Assembly: GCA_964511075.1 (NCBI GenBank) | Contig: CAZEDM010000002.1 | Span: 243,396 to 307,395 of the forward strand | Reading direction: 5' to 3' | Length of the DNA stretch: 64,000 nucleotides | Source of the DNA: CAZEDM01 sp964511075 | Lineage (GTDB): Bacteria > Zixibacteria > MSB-5A5 > RBG-16-43-9 | Shown here: positions 52,679-60,178 of the stretch, in pieces | How the letters are laid out: each line of letters opens with the position of its first letter | Position numbering within the stretch: position 1 is the stretch's first letter | The notes under the pieces: generated by a model | The model's database searches: none | The model's input: the letters and a program-made list of their open reading frames with translations, nothing else | What the model was told of the DNA's origin: nothing | Position numbers and translations under genes: made by a program

Positions 52679-52752
52679 AAAAAAACAAAAAATACGGGTC
52701 TTTTGGACCTAGTAAGCACTGAAAAATCAGGCTACATTTGAAAAACAAGATT

Positions 52753-53778
52753 ATGAAATTAGCTGATTTCGATTTTGAATTACCCAGGGAGCTGATTGCT
52801 CAATATCCCTTAGAGAGAAGGGATTCTTCCAGACTTCTGGTCCTTCATCGCGATAAGGGGAGGTTAGAGCATAAAAAGTTCTATGAAGTTACTGATTATC
52901 TAAAGCCAGAGGAGGCTCTGGTGATAAACCAGACCAGGGTTTTTCCGGCAAGGCTGTTTGGAATTAACCAGGAGAATGGTGCAAAATCCGAGGTTTTTTT
53001 GCTCAGGAATACTGAGGAGACAGTCTGGGAGGTTCTGCTCAAGCCCAAGAAGAAGAATCCTTCAGGCTCGATTATCCTCTTTGACCAGGGTAAATTGACC
53101 TGCGAGGTTCTGGAGTCGAACCACTCAGGAGCAACCTTAGCCCGATTCGATTATACAGGGGATATTTTCGACCTTCTGGAGAAGATAGGGAATACCCCGC
53201 TTCCTCCTTATATTAAAAGGAAAGCTGATTTGAAAGATAAGGACAGATACCAGACCGTTTATGCCAGAGATAGAGGTGCAGTTGCCGCTCCCACTGCAGG
53301 GCTGCACTTTACTAAAGAGCTTATGGGAAAGATAAAAGCAAAGGGAGTTAAAGTCATCCCGCTTACCCTGCATATCGGCTGGGGTACTTTCAGACCTGTT
53401 CGAGCCATAAATATAAACGAGCATAAGATGGAGCAGGAATATTTCGAGATTGGGGATAAGCCAAAAGAACAAATAGATTCGGTCAGGAAGAGCGGAGGAA
53501 GAGTTCTTGCAGTTGGAACCTCGGTGGTAAGGGCTTTGGAGACTACAGCCGGGGATAAAAACAAAGCCCTTAAAGGGTGGACAGACAAGTTCATCTTTCC
53601 CCCTTATGATTTCAAGATGGTGGATGGATTAGTAACCAATTTCCACTTGCCTAAATCGACTCTTTTTCTTTTAGTCTCTGCTTTCGCAGGCAAAGAACTT
53701 ATATTAAAAGCCTATCAGGAAGCGATAGAGAAAAAGTATAGATTCTACAGCTACGGGGACGCGATGTTGATTCTATAA
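52753..53778 (+). CDS. queA: QueA, S-adenosylmethionine:tRNA ribosyltransferase-isomerase
   Basis: TTG 52738 opens the frame, but the conserved start MKLADFDFELPRELIAQYPL begins at ATG 52753, giving 341 residues. Family motifs include RDSSRLLVLHRDKG, VINQTRVFPARL, the AAPTAGLHFTKEL segment near residue 176 and HIGWGTFRPV near 210, ending SYGDAMLIL. QueA transfers the ribosyl group of SAM onto 7-aminomethyl-7-deazaguanine in tRNA to make epoxyqueuosine, the substrate of QueH encoded upstream. No clear ribosome-binding site precedes it. Confidence 0.96.
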   Translation: MKLADFDFELPRELIAQYPLERRDSSRLLVLHRDKGRLEHKKFYEVTDYLKPEEALVINQTRVFPARLFGINQENGAKSEVFLLRNTEETVWEVLLKPKKKNPSGSIILFDQGKLTCEVLESNHSGATLARFDYTGDIFDLLEKIGNTPLPPYIKRKADLKDKDRYQTVYARDRGAVAAPTAGLHFTKELMGKIKAKGVKVIPLTLHIGWGTFRPVRAININEHKMEQEYFEIGDKPKEQIDSVRKSGGRVLAVGTSVVRALETTAGDKNKALKGWTDKFIFPPYDFKMVDGLVTNFHLPKSTLFLLVSAFAGKELILKAYQEAIEKKYRFYSYGDAMLIL

Positions 53779-53803
53779 ATTTTAAATTTCATCAGAATTA
53801 GAT

Positions 53804-54493
53804 ATGAAGACAAAAGCAATCATAGTAGCTGCAGGGAGAGGGGAGAGGATTGAAGGGAACATCCCCAAGCAGTTCATCCAGATAAAAAAGAAACCTGTTC
53901 TTGCCTATACGGTTGAGAAATTTGAGAGATGTGAGCTGGTGGATGAGATAGTCTTAGTAGTCCCGGAAGATTATATGTCCTTCTGTTCTTATAACGTGAT
54001 AGATGTTTATGATTTCAGGAAAGTGAAAAGAATATTAAGCGGCGGAAGGGAAAGACAGGATTCGGCCTACAAGGGGCTATCGGCCCTGCCCGGGAATACG
54101 GATATGGTGGTAATTCACGATGGGGTGAGACCTTTTGTCTCCTCGGAGAAGATCAGAATGATGATAGAGTTGTGTGAAAAAGAGAAGGCGGTTATACTGG
54201 CTCTCCCGATTAAGGAGACAGTCAAGGAAGTTGAGGATGAATATGTTATTACTACTTTAAACAGGGGAAAACTCTGGATCGCGCAGACGCCTCAGGTTTT
54301 TGAATACAAGTTGATTTCGGATGCGTACAGGAAAGCAATAGAGGATGGTTTTGTCGGCACAGACGATTCCTCACTGGTGGAGAGGTTGGGATTTAAAGTG
54401 AAGGTTTTAGAGGGGGAGTATGAGAATATTAAAATTACTTCTGCTAAGGATCTGGCTCTGGCGGAGAGGATTTTAGAAAAATATAATATATAA
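53804..54493 (+). CDS. ispD: IspD, 2-C-methyl-D-erythritol 4-phosphate cytidylyltransferase
   Basis: The 229-residue enzyme carries the CTP-binding loop AIIVAAGRGERIEGNIPKQF at residues 5-24, GGRERQDSAYKGL near 83, VIHDGVRPFVS near 103 and the C-terminal GTDDSSLVER. It makes CDP-methylerythritol in the non-mevalonate isoprenoid pathway. ispF, two steps later, lies 1.2 kb downstream; ispD and ispF are often adjacent or fused, so the two accessory ORFs and repeats between them look like a later insertion. It begins 26 bases after queA. Confidence 0.96.
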   Translation: MKTKAIIVAAGRGERIEGNIPKQFIQIKKKPVLAYTVEKFERCELVDEIVLVVPEDYMSFCSYNVIDVYDFRKVKRILSGGRERQDSAYKGLSALPGNTDMVVIHDGVRPFVSSEKIRMMIELCEKEKAVILALPIKETVKEVEDEYVITTLNRGKLWIAQTPQVFEYKLISDAYRKAIEDGFVGTDDSSLVERLGFKVKVLEGEYENIKITSAKDLALAERILEKYNI

Positions 54494-54516
54494 TTTTAAA
54501 AGAAGGATTGCAGGGA

Positions 54517-55014
54517 ATGACAGTACAAGAAGTTGTATTAATAATGCTAAGAGAGTCTTATGAGGCAATGAAAGAAGAAGGGAAAGAGTCACTGGTAAAT
54601 GTTTTTGAAATAGGTAAAAAGCATGGTATATCGGAGAAGTTGTGTGGGTTGGCTTTAAGTTATCTTGATGAAAAAAATCTTCTTGAAGCTGCAGATTCTG
54701 GAGGTAGAATAATGTTGAACGCAAATGGCATTGATGCTTACGAACTACGAAATACTCCAAATACCCCCTTATATCAAATGAATCAATTTGTGATTAAGGC
54801 AAGAGGGAGTGTGTCTATAGGAGACATACAGCAAGGTAGTAGCAATATTATGCAAAAATTAACTTATGAGCAAGTTTATCAAATATTTGAAGAAGAAATA
54901 AAAAAGTCAAATTTAAAAGATGAACAAAAGAAAAACTTACTTTCGGTATTTAAAGAGATAATATATCCATTGATATTAGAACTTTTGAAGATATTGATAC
55001 CGAGAATAAGCTGA
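54517..55014 (+). CDS. A+T-rich protein with winged-helix-like N-terminus, unknown function
   Basis: The frame is open from TTG 54508; ATG 54517 (MTVQEVVLIMLRESYEAM) follows a GAAGGATTGCAGGG stretch and is the likelier start, giving 165 residues. The first 75 residues could be a winged helix (VNVFEIGKKHGISEKLCGLALSYLDEKNLLEAA), then a short middle (IKARGSVSIGDIQQGSS) and helices with an amphipathic, possibly membrane-associated C-terminus (IIYPLILELLKILIP). I do not recognise a family. It is much richer in A+T than ispD and ispF, and with the next ORF it separates two pathway genes, which points to acquisition. It may be a small regulator. Confidence 0.6.
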   Translation: MTVQEVVLIMLRESYEAMKEEGKESLVNVFEIGKKHGISEKLCGLALSYLDEKNLLEAADSGGRIMLNANGIDAYELRNTPNTPLYQMNQFVIKARGSVSIGDIQQGSSNIMQKLTYEQVYQIFEEEIKKSNLKDEQKKNLLSVFKEIIYPLILELLKILIPRIS

Positions 55015-55048
55015 TGTTTTTGGTATAAGAATGTAGTTATGAGCGAAA

Positions 55049-55682
55049 GAACCTCTCTCCGACCCTCTCCTTAGAAAGGAGAGGGGGAAGGGTTCCCCTC
55101 CTTCTTAAGGAGGGGATTAAGGGGAGGTTTAAAAAGAGAAGAAAACTCTGAAAATATCACTCTTGATAAGAAAGATAAGAAAAGTGAAACAGAGAACCTC
55201 ACCCCAGCCCTCTTCTCGGAAAGGAGAGGGAGTAAGTAAAATCCCCTCCTTTTTAAGGAGGGGATATAGGGGAAGTTTAGAGCAAAGAAGAGAATTGAGA
55301 AAAAATCTTACACCTGCTGAAAGAAAATTATGGCAGAAGCTTAGGATGAAACAGGTAGCTGGTTTAAAATTCAGGAGACAACACCAAATAGGTCCATATA
55401 TTGTAGATTTCTACTGTCCAGAATTAGCTCTAGTAGTTGAGATTGACGGAGATGTTCACGTAGAACCTCAGAAAATAATGGGAGATAAAAGAAGACAGAA
55501 AGAACTGGAACGTCGGGGTTTTAGAGTAATAAGATATAATAACAACGATGTGATATGGAATATAAACGGTGTTCTTTCTGATTTACTTAAGACCTGCAAG
55601 AACCTCACCCCAACCCTCTCCTTGGAAAGGAGAGGGAGGAAAGAACCACCTCCTTTTCAAGGAGGGGACTAAGGAGAGGTTA
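55049..55682. mobile_element. DUF559 gene cassette bounded by CCTCACCC interspersed repeats
   Basis: Three copies of one repeat type lie here: 55049-55130, 55193-55280 and 55599-55682. Each has GAACCTC(ACCCC), a CCCTCTCCTT(A/G)GAAAGGAGAGGG hairpin, a second hairpin of the CCCCTCCTT ... AAGGAGGGG type and an (A/G)GGGGAGGTT-like end. The second copy overlaps the 5' end and the third the 3' end of the DUF559 frame. The unit lies between ispD and ispF and no transposase is present, so mobility is inferred. Confidence 0.6.
55163..55672 (+). CDS. DUF559 (PD-(D/E)XK-type) endonuclease-like protein
   Basis: The frame begins near 55163 (TTG), but the conserved domain starts at about residue 40: RRELRKNLTPAERKLWQKLR, GLKFRRQHQIGPYIVDFYCP and ALVVEIDGDVHVE, ending in RGFRVIRYNNNDVIWN. 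The GPYIVDFYC and VVEIDG strands supply the Asp and Glu of the PD-(D/E)XK nuclease fold related to Vsr. The first roughly 38 residues (RTSPQPSSRKGEG ... SFLRRGYRGS) and the last 25 (LTPTLSLERRGRKEPPPFQGG) are translations of the flanking repeats, not protein domain. The true start is unclear. Such proteins are often linked to mobile or repeat DNA; their biological role is unproven. Confidence 0.8.
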   Translation: MIRKIRKVKQRTSPQPSSRKGEGVSKIPSFLRRGYRGSLEQRRELRKNLTPAERKLWQKLRMKQVAGLKFRRQHQIGPYIVDFYCPELALVVEIDGDVHVEPQKIMGDKRRQKELERRGFRVIRYNNNDVIWNINGVLSDLLKTCKNLTPTLSLERRGRKEPPPFQGGD

Positions 55683-55708
55683 AGACTTGAAAATTAGAGG
55701 TATAAGAA

Positions 55709-56185
55709 ATGCTCAAAATTGGTTTTGGCTATGACGCTCACAGGTTAGTAAAAGGGAGGGATTTGATTTTGGGCGGAGTCAAAATTCCCTATAAAAAAGG
55801 TCTTCTGGGGTATTCGGATGCGGATGTTCTATCGCATTCTATTGGCAATGCGATTTTAGGGGCACTTTCTTTAGGTGATTTAGGTAAGCATTTTCCATCA
55901 ACTGATAAAAAATATAAAGATGTTTCCAGTCTGAAACTTCTATCTATGATAAAGAAGAAGATTAAGAAAGCAGAGATTTTACATATAGATTCAATGATTT
56001 TGGCTCAGGAGCCGAAGATGGCTAAATATATCGATAAGATGAGAAAGAATATCGCTGATGCTTTAAGCACATCAAAGAACAGGGTATCAGTCAAAGCCAC
56101 TACCACTGAAGGGATGGGGTTTACCGGGAGAAAAGAGGGGATTTCTGCTTATGCGGTAGTACTGATACAAAAAGGTGGTAGGTAA
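55709..56185 (+). CDS. ispF: IspF, 2-C-methyl-D-erythritol 2,4-cyclodiphosphate synthase
   Basis: The 158-residue enzyme has the zinc site FGYDAHRL (Asp and His at residues 8 and 10) and LSHSIGNAILGAL (His about 42), the substrate loop LGDLGKHFPSTDKKYK, and the C-terminal signature VSVKATTTEGMGFTGRKEGI. It closes CDP-methylerythritol phosphate into the cyclic diphosphate in the isoprenoid pathway. It is the first gene of a run with dedA, ddl, a HAD gene and cysS. A (GTAGGTA)n-type word repeat occupies the gap to dedA. Confidence 0.97.
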   Translation: MLKIGFGYDAHRLVKGRDLILGGVKIPYKKGLLGYSDADVLSHSIGNAILGALSLGDLGKHFPSTDKKYKDVSSLKLLSMIKKKIKKAEILHIDSMILAQEPKMAKYIDKMRKNIADALSTSKNRVSVKATTTEGMGFTGRKEGISAYAVVLIQKGGR

Positions 56186-56217
56186 TAGGTCGTAGGTAGT
56201 AGGTAACAGGTGGTAGG
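56174..56217. repeat. GGTAGTA-type word repeat
   Basis: Degenerate tandem copies of TAGGTGG/TAGGTAA/TAGGTCG span the ispF stop and the dedA leader. Confidence 0.75.
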
Positions 56218-56219
56218 GA

Positions 56220-56867
56220 ATGGAAGAATTCTTTAATGACAGGTCGATTGAGGTTCTGAGATTCATTTCCGAGCATGGTATAGTGTGGATTTATATTTTT
56301 CTCTTCATCAGCTCTATCTTAGAAACCTTTTTCCCTCCTTATCCTGGAGATACAGTCACCTTGATGGGTGGATATTTAGCTTCCAGCGGAGTTTTGAGTT
56401 TGCCTTTAGCCTTTTTGTTCCCTTCAGCAGGGAGTCTCTGCGGTGCCTTAGCCTTATATTATATCGGGATGAAAAAAGGAAGAAAATTATTTGAAAGAGA
56501 TAAAGGAAAGATTTTGAATATAACTCAGCTTAACAGGATAGAAAACTGGTTCGGGAAGTACGGAGTGAAAGTAATTCTGGCGAGCAGGTTCATAAGCGGG
56601 GTGCGCTCGGGCATTGCAGTAGCCGCCGGTTTGGGTAGAACAGAGTTCTGGAAAATGGGCGTATTTAGTCTCATAAGCATATTAACCTGGAATGGGATAA
56701 TAATCGGCTTATCGGTACTTTTGCAGCAGAACTGGCAGAGGGTTTTCAAATTTTTAAGTTTGTATAATCGTTTTATTTTGGTTATAGTAGTCATAGTTTT
56801 CGTCCTCTGGCTTATCCGGCTCTGGAGGAAAAAGTCCAGGAAAAATTTTGACAGGACTGCAAAATGA
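56220..56867 (+). CDS. DedA/SNARE-associated family membrane protein
   Basis: The 215-residue protein has the DedA layout: a re-entrant N-terminal segment with ETFFPPYPGD near residues 39-48, GSLCGALALYYIG near 80, and the core SRFISGVRSGIAVAAGLGR near 119-137, with three further membrane helices. DedA proteins help recycle undecaprenyl phosphate or other lipid carriers and influence envelope integrity. The last four bases overlap the ddl start (ATGA). Pairing with ddl fits a cell-wall role. The gene body begins directly after the word-repeat tract, with no clear ribosome-binding site. Confidence 0.93.
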   Translation: MEEFFNDRSIEVLRFISEHGIVWIYIFLFISSILETFFPPYPGDTVTLMGGYLASSGVLSLPLAFLFPSAGSLCGALALYYIGMKKGRKLFERDKGKILNITQLNRIENWFGKYGVKVILASRFISGVRSGIAVAAGLGRTEFWKMGVFSLISILTWNGIIIGLSVLLQQNWQRVFKFLSLYNRFILVIVVIVFVLWLIRLWRKKSRKNFDRTAK

Positions 56868-57904
56868 AAATAATAGTATTGATGGGCGGGACTTCTGCGG
56901 AAAGGGATGTTTCTATGGCTTCTGGAGAAGCCATCGTTCAGGGGTTAAGGGAAAAGGGTCATCAGGTTCTGGCAATAGATACTGCGAAAGGGTATAAATT
57001 GCCCGAACACCAGAAGAAATTTTTAACTGAAGGGATTAAAACCGCTCCCCCTGATGTTAAAGCTTTACAGGATGAGGGGAAAAAGCTGGCGCTTAAGACC
57101 ATTGAGTCGTTTAACCTCTCGGAAGTCGAGATCGTATTCCTGGCTCTGCATGGCGGGCAGGGTGAGGATGGGACTATCCAAGCTCTTCTTGAGCTAACCG
57201 GCATCCCTTATACCGGCTCAGGAGTTTTAGCCAGTGCCCTGGCTATGGATAAGGCAATGGCAAAGAAGGTATTTGAAAGGGAAGGGATTTTGACTCCGGA
57301 TTGGTTTCTTTTGGAAAGCTCGGACTCAGTTGATCCCTCCTTAATCACTAAGAAGATAAAAAGCTCCTTTGGTTTTCCGATGGTAATCAAGCCTAATGAC
57401 CAGGGCTCTACCGTAGGTTTGACCGTGGTCGAGAAAGAGGAAAATCTGCTCGGGGCAGTTGAGGAGGCAAAAATTTATTCGGATAAAATACTTTTCGAAA
57501 GGTATATTCCAGGCAGAGAGCTGACCGTCGGGGTCTTGGGAGATACCCCTTTACCGGTGGTCGAAATTGTACCAGAACATGGGATTTATGATTACGAGTG
57601 CAAATATACCAAAGGAAAAAGCCGGTACGTGTGCCCGGCTGAGCTTCCCGAGAAAAAGACTAAAGAGATTCAAAAGATAGGATTCAAAGCTTACAAAGCT
57701 TTGAGATGTGAGGGGTTTGCCAGGGTGGATTTTCGCTATGGAACTGACGATAAGTTCTACTGTCTGGAGGTGAATACCATTCCGGGGATGACAGCCACGA
57801 GTCTGGTTCCAAAGGCAGCCAAGGTTATGGGGATTGAATTTCCCGAGCTGGTGGAGAGGATAGCAAAATTAGCAGTTCAAAAGTTCAAAGGCTCAAAAGC
57901 TTAA
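56864..57904 (+). CDS. ddl: D-alanine--D-alanine ligase
   Basis: The 346-residue ATP-grasp enzyme has the Ddl start MKIIVLMGGTSAERDVSMAS, HGGQGEDGTIQALLE near residue 95, PYTGSGVLASALAMDK near 115, the ATP-grasp FPMVIKPNDQGSTVGL near 171-186, the RELTVGVLGD region near 217 and CLEVNTIPGMTATSL near 304. It makes D-Ala-D-Ala for peptidoglycan. It overlaps dedA by four bases. The C-terminal tail (VQKFKGSKA) and the following 20 bases translate a gttcaaaggctcaaaag repeat word, resembling the repeat-derived tail of QueH. Confidence 0.96.
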   Translation: MKIIVLMGGTSAERDVSMASGEAIVQGLREKGHQVLAIDTAKGYKLPEHQKKFLTEGIKTAPPDVKALQDEGKKLALKTIESFNLSEVEIVFLALHGGQGEDGTIQALLELTGIPYTGSGVLASALAMDKAMAKKVFEREGILTPDWFLLESSDSVDPSLITKKIKSSFGFPMVIKPNDQGSTVGLTVVEKEENLLGAVEEAKIYSDKILFERYIPGRELTVGVLGDTPLPVVEIVPEHGIYDYECKYTKGKSRYVCPAELPEKKTKEIQKIGFKAYKALRCEGFARVDFRYGTDDKFYCLEVNTIPGMTATSLVPKAAKVMGIEFPELVERIAKLAVQKFKGSKA

Positions 57905-57918
57905 AAGTTCAAAAATTT

Positions 57919-58683
57919 ATGAGAGAATTCAGAGGCATTTTTTTTGATATGGGCAGCACCCTGATTGAGTTCGAGAACTCGACCTGGAAAGTTTTGGGAC
58001 AGAGGTCTGCCGAAAAAAGCTACGAGTTCCTGCAGGATAGAGGCCTGATAAAGCTGGATTTTAATCTTTACTCTGCCCTGCTTCAGAATTTGTTCTCCTC
58101 TGCCTTCGAGCTGTCAGAACAGACCTTGGAGGAGTTCAGGTTTGAGGATCTGGCTAAGGATATTTTCAAAAGGTTGAATCTGGGCTTGGAGGATGGGGAT
58201 TATACAGGTTTCTTGAAAACTTATTACCAGCCGATAACCGAACAGGTTACCCCGATCGAGGGAGCAACGGAGATATTGAGTTATTTCAAGGAGAAAGGAT
58301 ATAAACTGGGTCTGATCTCCAATACGATTTTCCCGGCAAAATTCCATCTGGAGGAACTTAAAAGGTTTGGACTTTATCCTCATTTCGACTCGATCTCGTT
58401 TTCATCAGAGGTGGGCTATAAAAAGCCGCATCCCTTTATCTTCAAACAGGGACTGGACAGGTTGGAGATCGAACCGCAGGAGTCAGTCTTTATAGGTGAT
58501 AAGCTGATTGAGGATATTGGCGGAGCTAAAAATATAGGGATGAAAGCCATTTTGAAATTCAAGGAAGGCAGGGATTATTCCGCACCTGTTATTCCAGATG
58601 GAATCATAAGGAAACTGTCCGAGCTTCGGGAGATGGTCGATAGAATAAAACAGGAATCTTTCAAAAATAAGGAGAAGATATGA
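57919..58683 (+). CDS. HAD-superfamily hydrolase with altered motif I
   Basis: The 254-residue protein is a HAD-IA phosphatase-type enzyme with a helical cap. Motif I is FFDMGSTL at residues 8-15: the nucleophile Asp10 is kept but the usual second Asp (DxD) is Gly. Motif II is LGLISNT near 134, motif III uses Lys in YKKPHPFIF near 170, and motif IV is FIGDKLIEDI near 193-202. The DxG form occurs in some HAD enzymes such as dehalogenase-like members, and usually means weak or no phosphatase activity. The substrate is unknown. Its end overlaps cysS by four bases (ATGA), so it is translationally coupled to cysS. Confidence 0.88.
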   Translation: MREFRGIFFDMGSTLIEFENSTWKVLGQRSAEKSYEFLQDRGLIKLDFNLYSALLQNLFSSAFELSEQTLEEFRFEDLAKDIFKRLNLGLEDGDYTGFLKTYYQPITEQVTPIEGATEILSYFKEKGYKLGLISNTIFPAKFHLEELKRFGLYPHFDSISFSSEVGYKKPHPFIFKQGLDRLEIEPQESVFIGDKLIEDIGGAKNIGMKAILKFKEGRDYSAPVIPDGIIRKLSELREMVDRIKQESFKNKEKI

Positions 58684-60077
58684 GCTTAAAATTATTCAAT
58701 ACTCTGACCCGCCAGAAAGAGGAATTTGTACCAATTGAGCCTGGAAAGGTAAAGATGTATACCTGCGGTCCCACGGTCTATGATTTCGCTCATATCGGCA
58801 ATTTCAGAGCTTACATCTTTGCAGACCTTTTGAAAAGATACTTGAGATACAAAGAATATCAGGTTAAGCAGATAATGAATTTGACAGACGTGGATGATAA
58901 TACGATCAGAGGGTCGCAAAAGGAAAAAATCCCCTTAACTGAATATACTAAAAGATATAAGGAGATATTTTTCCAGGATTTTAAAAGCTTGAATATAGAA
59001 TTGGCTGATATATATACAGAAGCTACTGCGCATATACCCGAGATGGTTGATTTGGTTAAAAGGCTCTTGGAAAAGGGGCTGGCTTATCAGCTTGAGGGGT
59101 CGACCTATTTCAAGATCTCCTCTTTTCCTGCCTACGGTAAGCTCTCGAAGATGAAGCTGGAAGGTTTAAAAGCAGGCGCGAGAATCAGCAGAGATCAGTA
59201 TGAAAAAGAGGAGATAGGTGATTTTGCCCTGTGGAAAGCCTGGGATGAGAAGGACGGGGACGTTTTCTGGGAAACAGAGGTGGGTAAAGGTCGTCCCGGG
59301 TGGCATATCGAGTGCTCGGCCATGAGTATGAAATATCTGGGTAATCATTTTGACATACATACCGGCGGGGTGGACCTGATCTTTCCTCATCATGAGAATG
59401 AGATAGCCCAGAGCGAAGGGGCAACCGGGGAGAAGTTCGTGAACTACTGGCTACATAACGAACATCTTTTAGTCGAAGGCAGAAGAATGGCAAAGTCGTT
59501 GGGCAATTACTATACTTTAAGAGATCTTTTGAAGAAAGGGTATAATCCAATAGCCATTCGCTATCTTCTCTTGGCCACTCACTACCGACAGCAGTTGAAC
59601 TTCACCTTTGAGGGGCTGGATAGTGCCAGGAATGCGCTGCAGAGGCTGTATGATTTTGTGGACAGGCTTAAAAGCGTTAAGAGCCAGAAGAGTCATCCTG
59701 AGGTATCTGAGATCCTCGAGGAAGCCCAAAAAGGTTTTGAGGAGGCATTGGATGACGATTTGAATGTATCTGCCGCTTTAGGCAAGATCTTCGACCTGGT
59801 AAAGGAGATTAACAAGTTTATGGATGAAGGTGACTTTTCATCCCAGGATGCAGAAAAAACCTTGGCTTTAATGGAGAGATTTGATTCGGTCCTGGGGATT
59901 TTGAAGAGGGAAGAAATTAAGCTGGACGAAAAGGTTCTGGAGTTAATAAACAAAAGAGAACAGGCAAGAGAAGAGAAAAGATGGGAGGAAGCGGATAAGC
60001 TCAGAAAGGAGATAGAGGCTTTAGGGATTATATTGGAGGATACTTCAGAAGGAACCAAATGGAAAAGGAGAACATAG
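58680..60077 (+). CDS. cysS: Cysteinyl-tRNA synthetase
   Basis: The 465-residue class I synthetase has zinc ligand Cys29 in MYTCGPTVYD, the HIGH-type motif FAHIGN at residues 36-41, the further zinc residues in HIECSAM near 205 and IFPHHENE near 237, and the KMSKS-type motif RMAKSLGN near 268. The C-terminal anticodon-binding helices (NKREQAREEKRWEEADKLRKE) are intact. It charges tRNA-Cys. The start overlaps the HAD gene by four bases. A GGAGTG palindrome follows the stop. Confidence 0.97.
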   Translation: MSLKLFNTLTRQKEEFVPIEPGKVKMYTCGPTVYDFAHIGNFRAYIFADLLKRYLRYKEYQVKQIMNLTDVDDNTIRGSQKEKIPLTEYTKRYKEIFFQDFKSLNIELADIYTEATAHIPEMVDLVKRLLEKGLAYQLEGSTYFKISSFPAYGKLSKMKLEGLKAGARISRDQYEKEEIGDFALWKAWDEKDGDVFWETEVGKGRPGWHIECSAMSMKYLGNHFDIHTGGVDLIFPHHENEIAQSEGATGEKFVNYWLHNEHLLVEGRRMAKSLGNYYTLRDLLKKGYNPIAIRYLLLATHYRQQLNFTFEGLDSARNALQRLYDFVDRLKSVKSQKSHPEVSEILEEAQKGFEEALDDDLNVSAALGKIFDLVKEINKFMDEGDFSSQDAEKTLALMERFDSVLGILKREEIKLDEKVLELINKREQAREEKRWEEADKLRKEIEALGIILEDTSEGTKWKRRT

Positions 60078-60086
60078 AAAGATATT

Positions 60087-60139
60087 GGAGTGTAAACCTT
60101 CAGGTTTACTGATTAAATAAAACTAAAGCTTTATACTCC
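60087..60139. repeat. GGAGTGTAAA double-hairpin element
   Basis: The outer ends GGAGTGTAAA and TTTATACTCC pair apart from one base. The inner hairpins are GTAAACCTTCAGGTTTAC and AAAGCTTT-like. It is a fourth member of the GGAGTG set, with its own stem words. Confidence 0.87.
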
Positions 60140-60178
60140 AGAGTGGAATTGGATTTCAGTTCAATCAAGGAGAAATAT

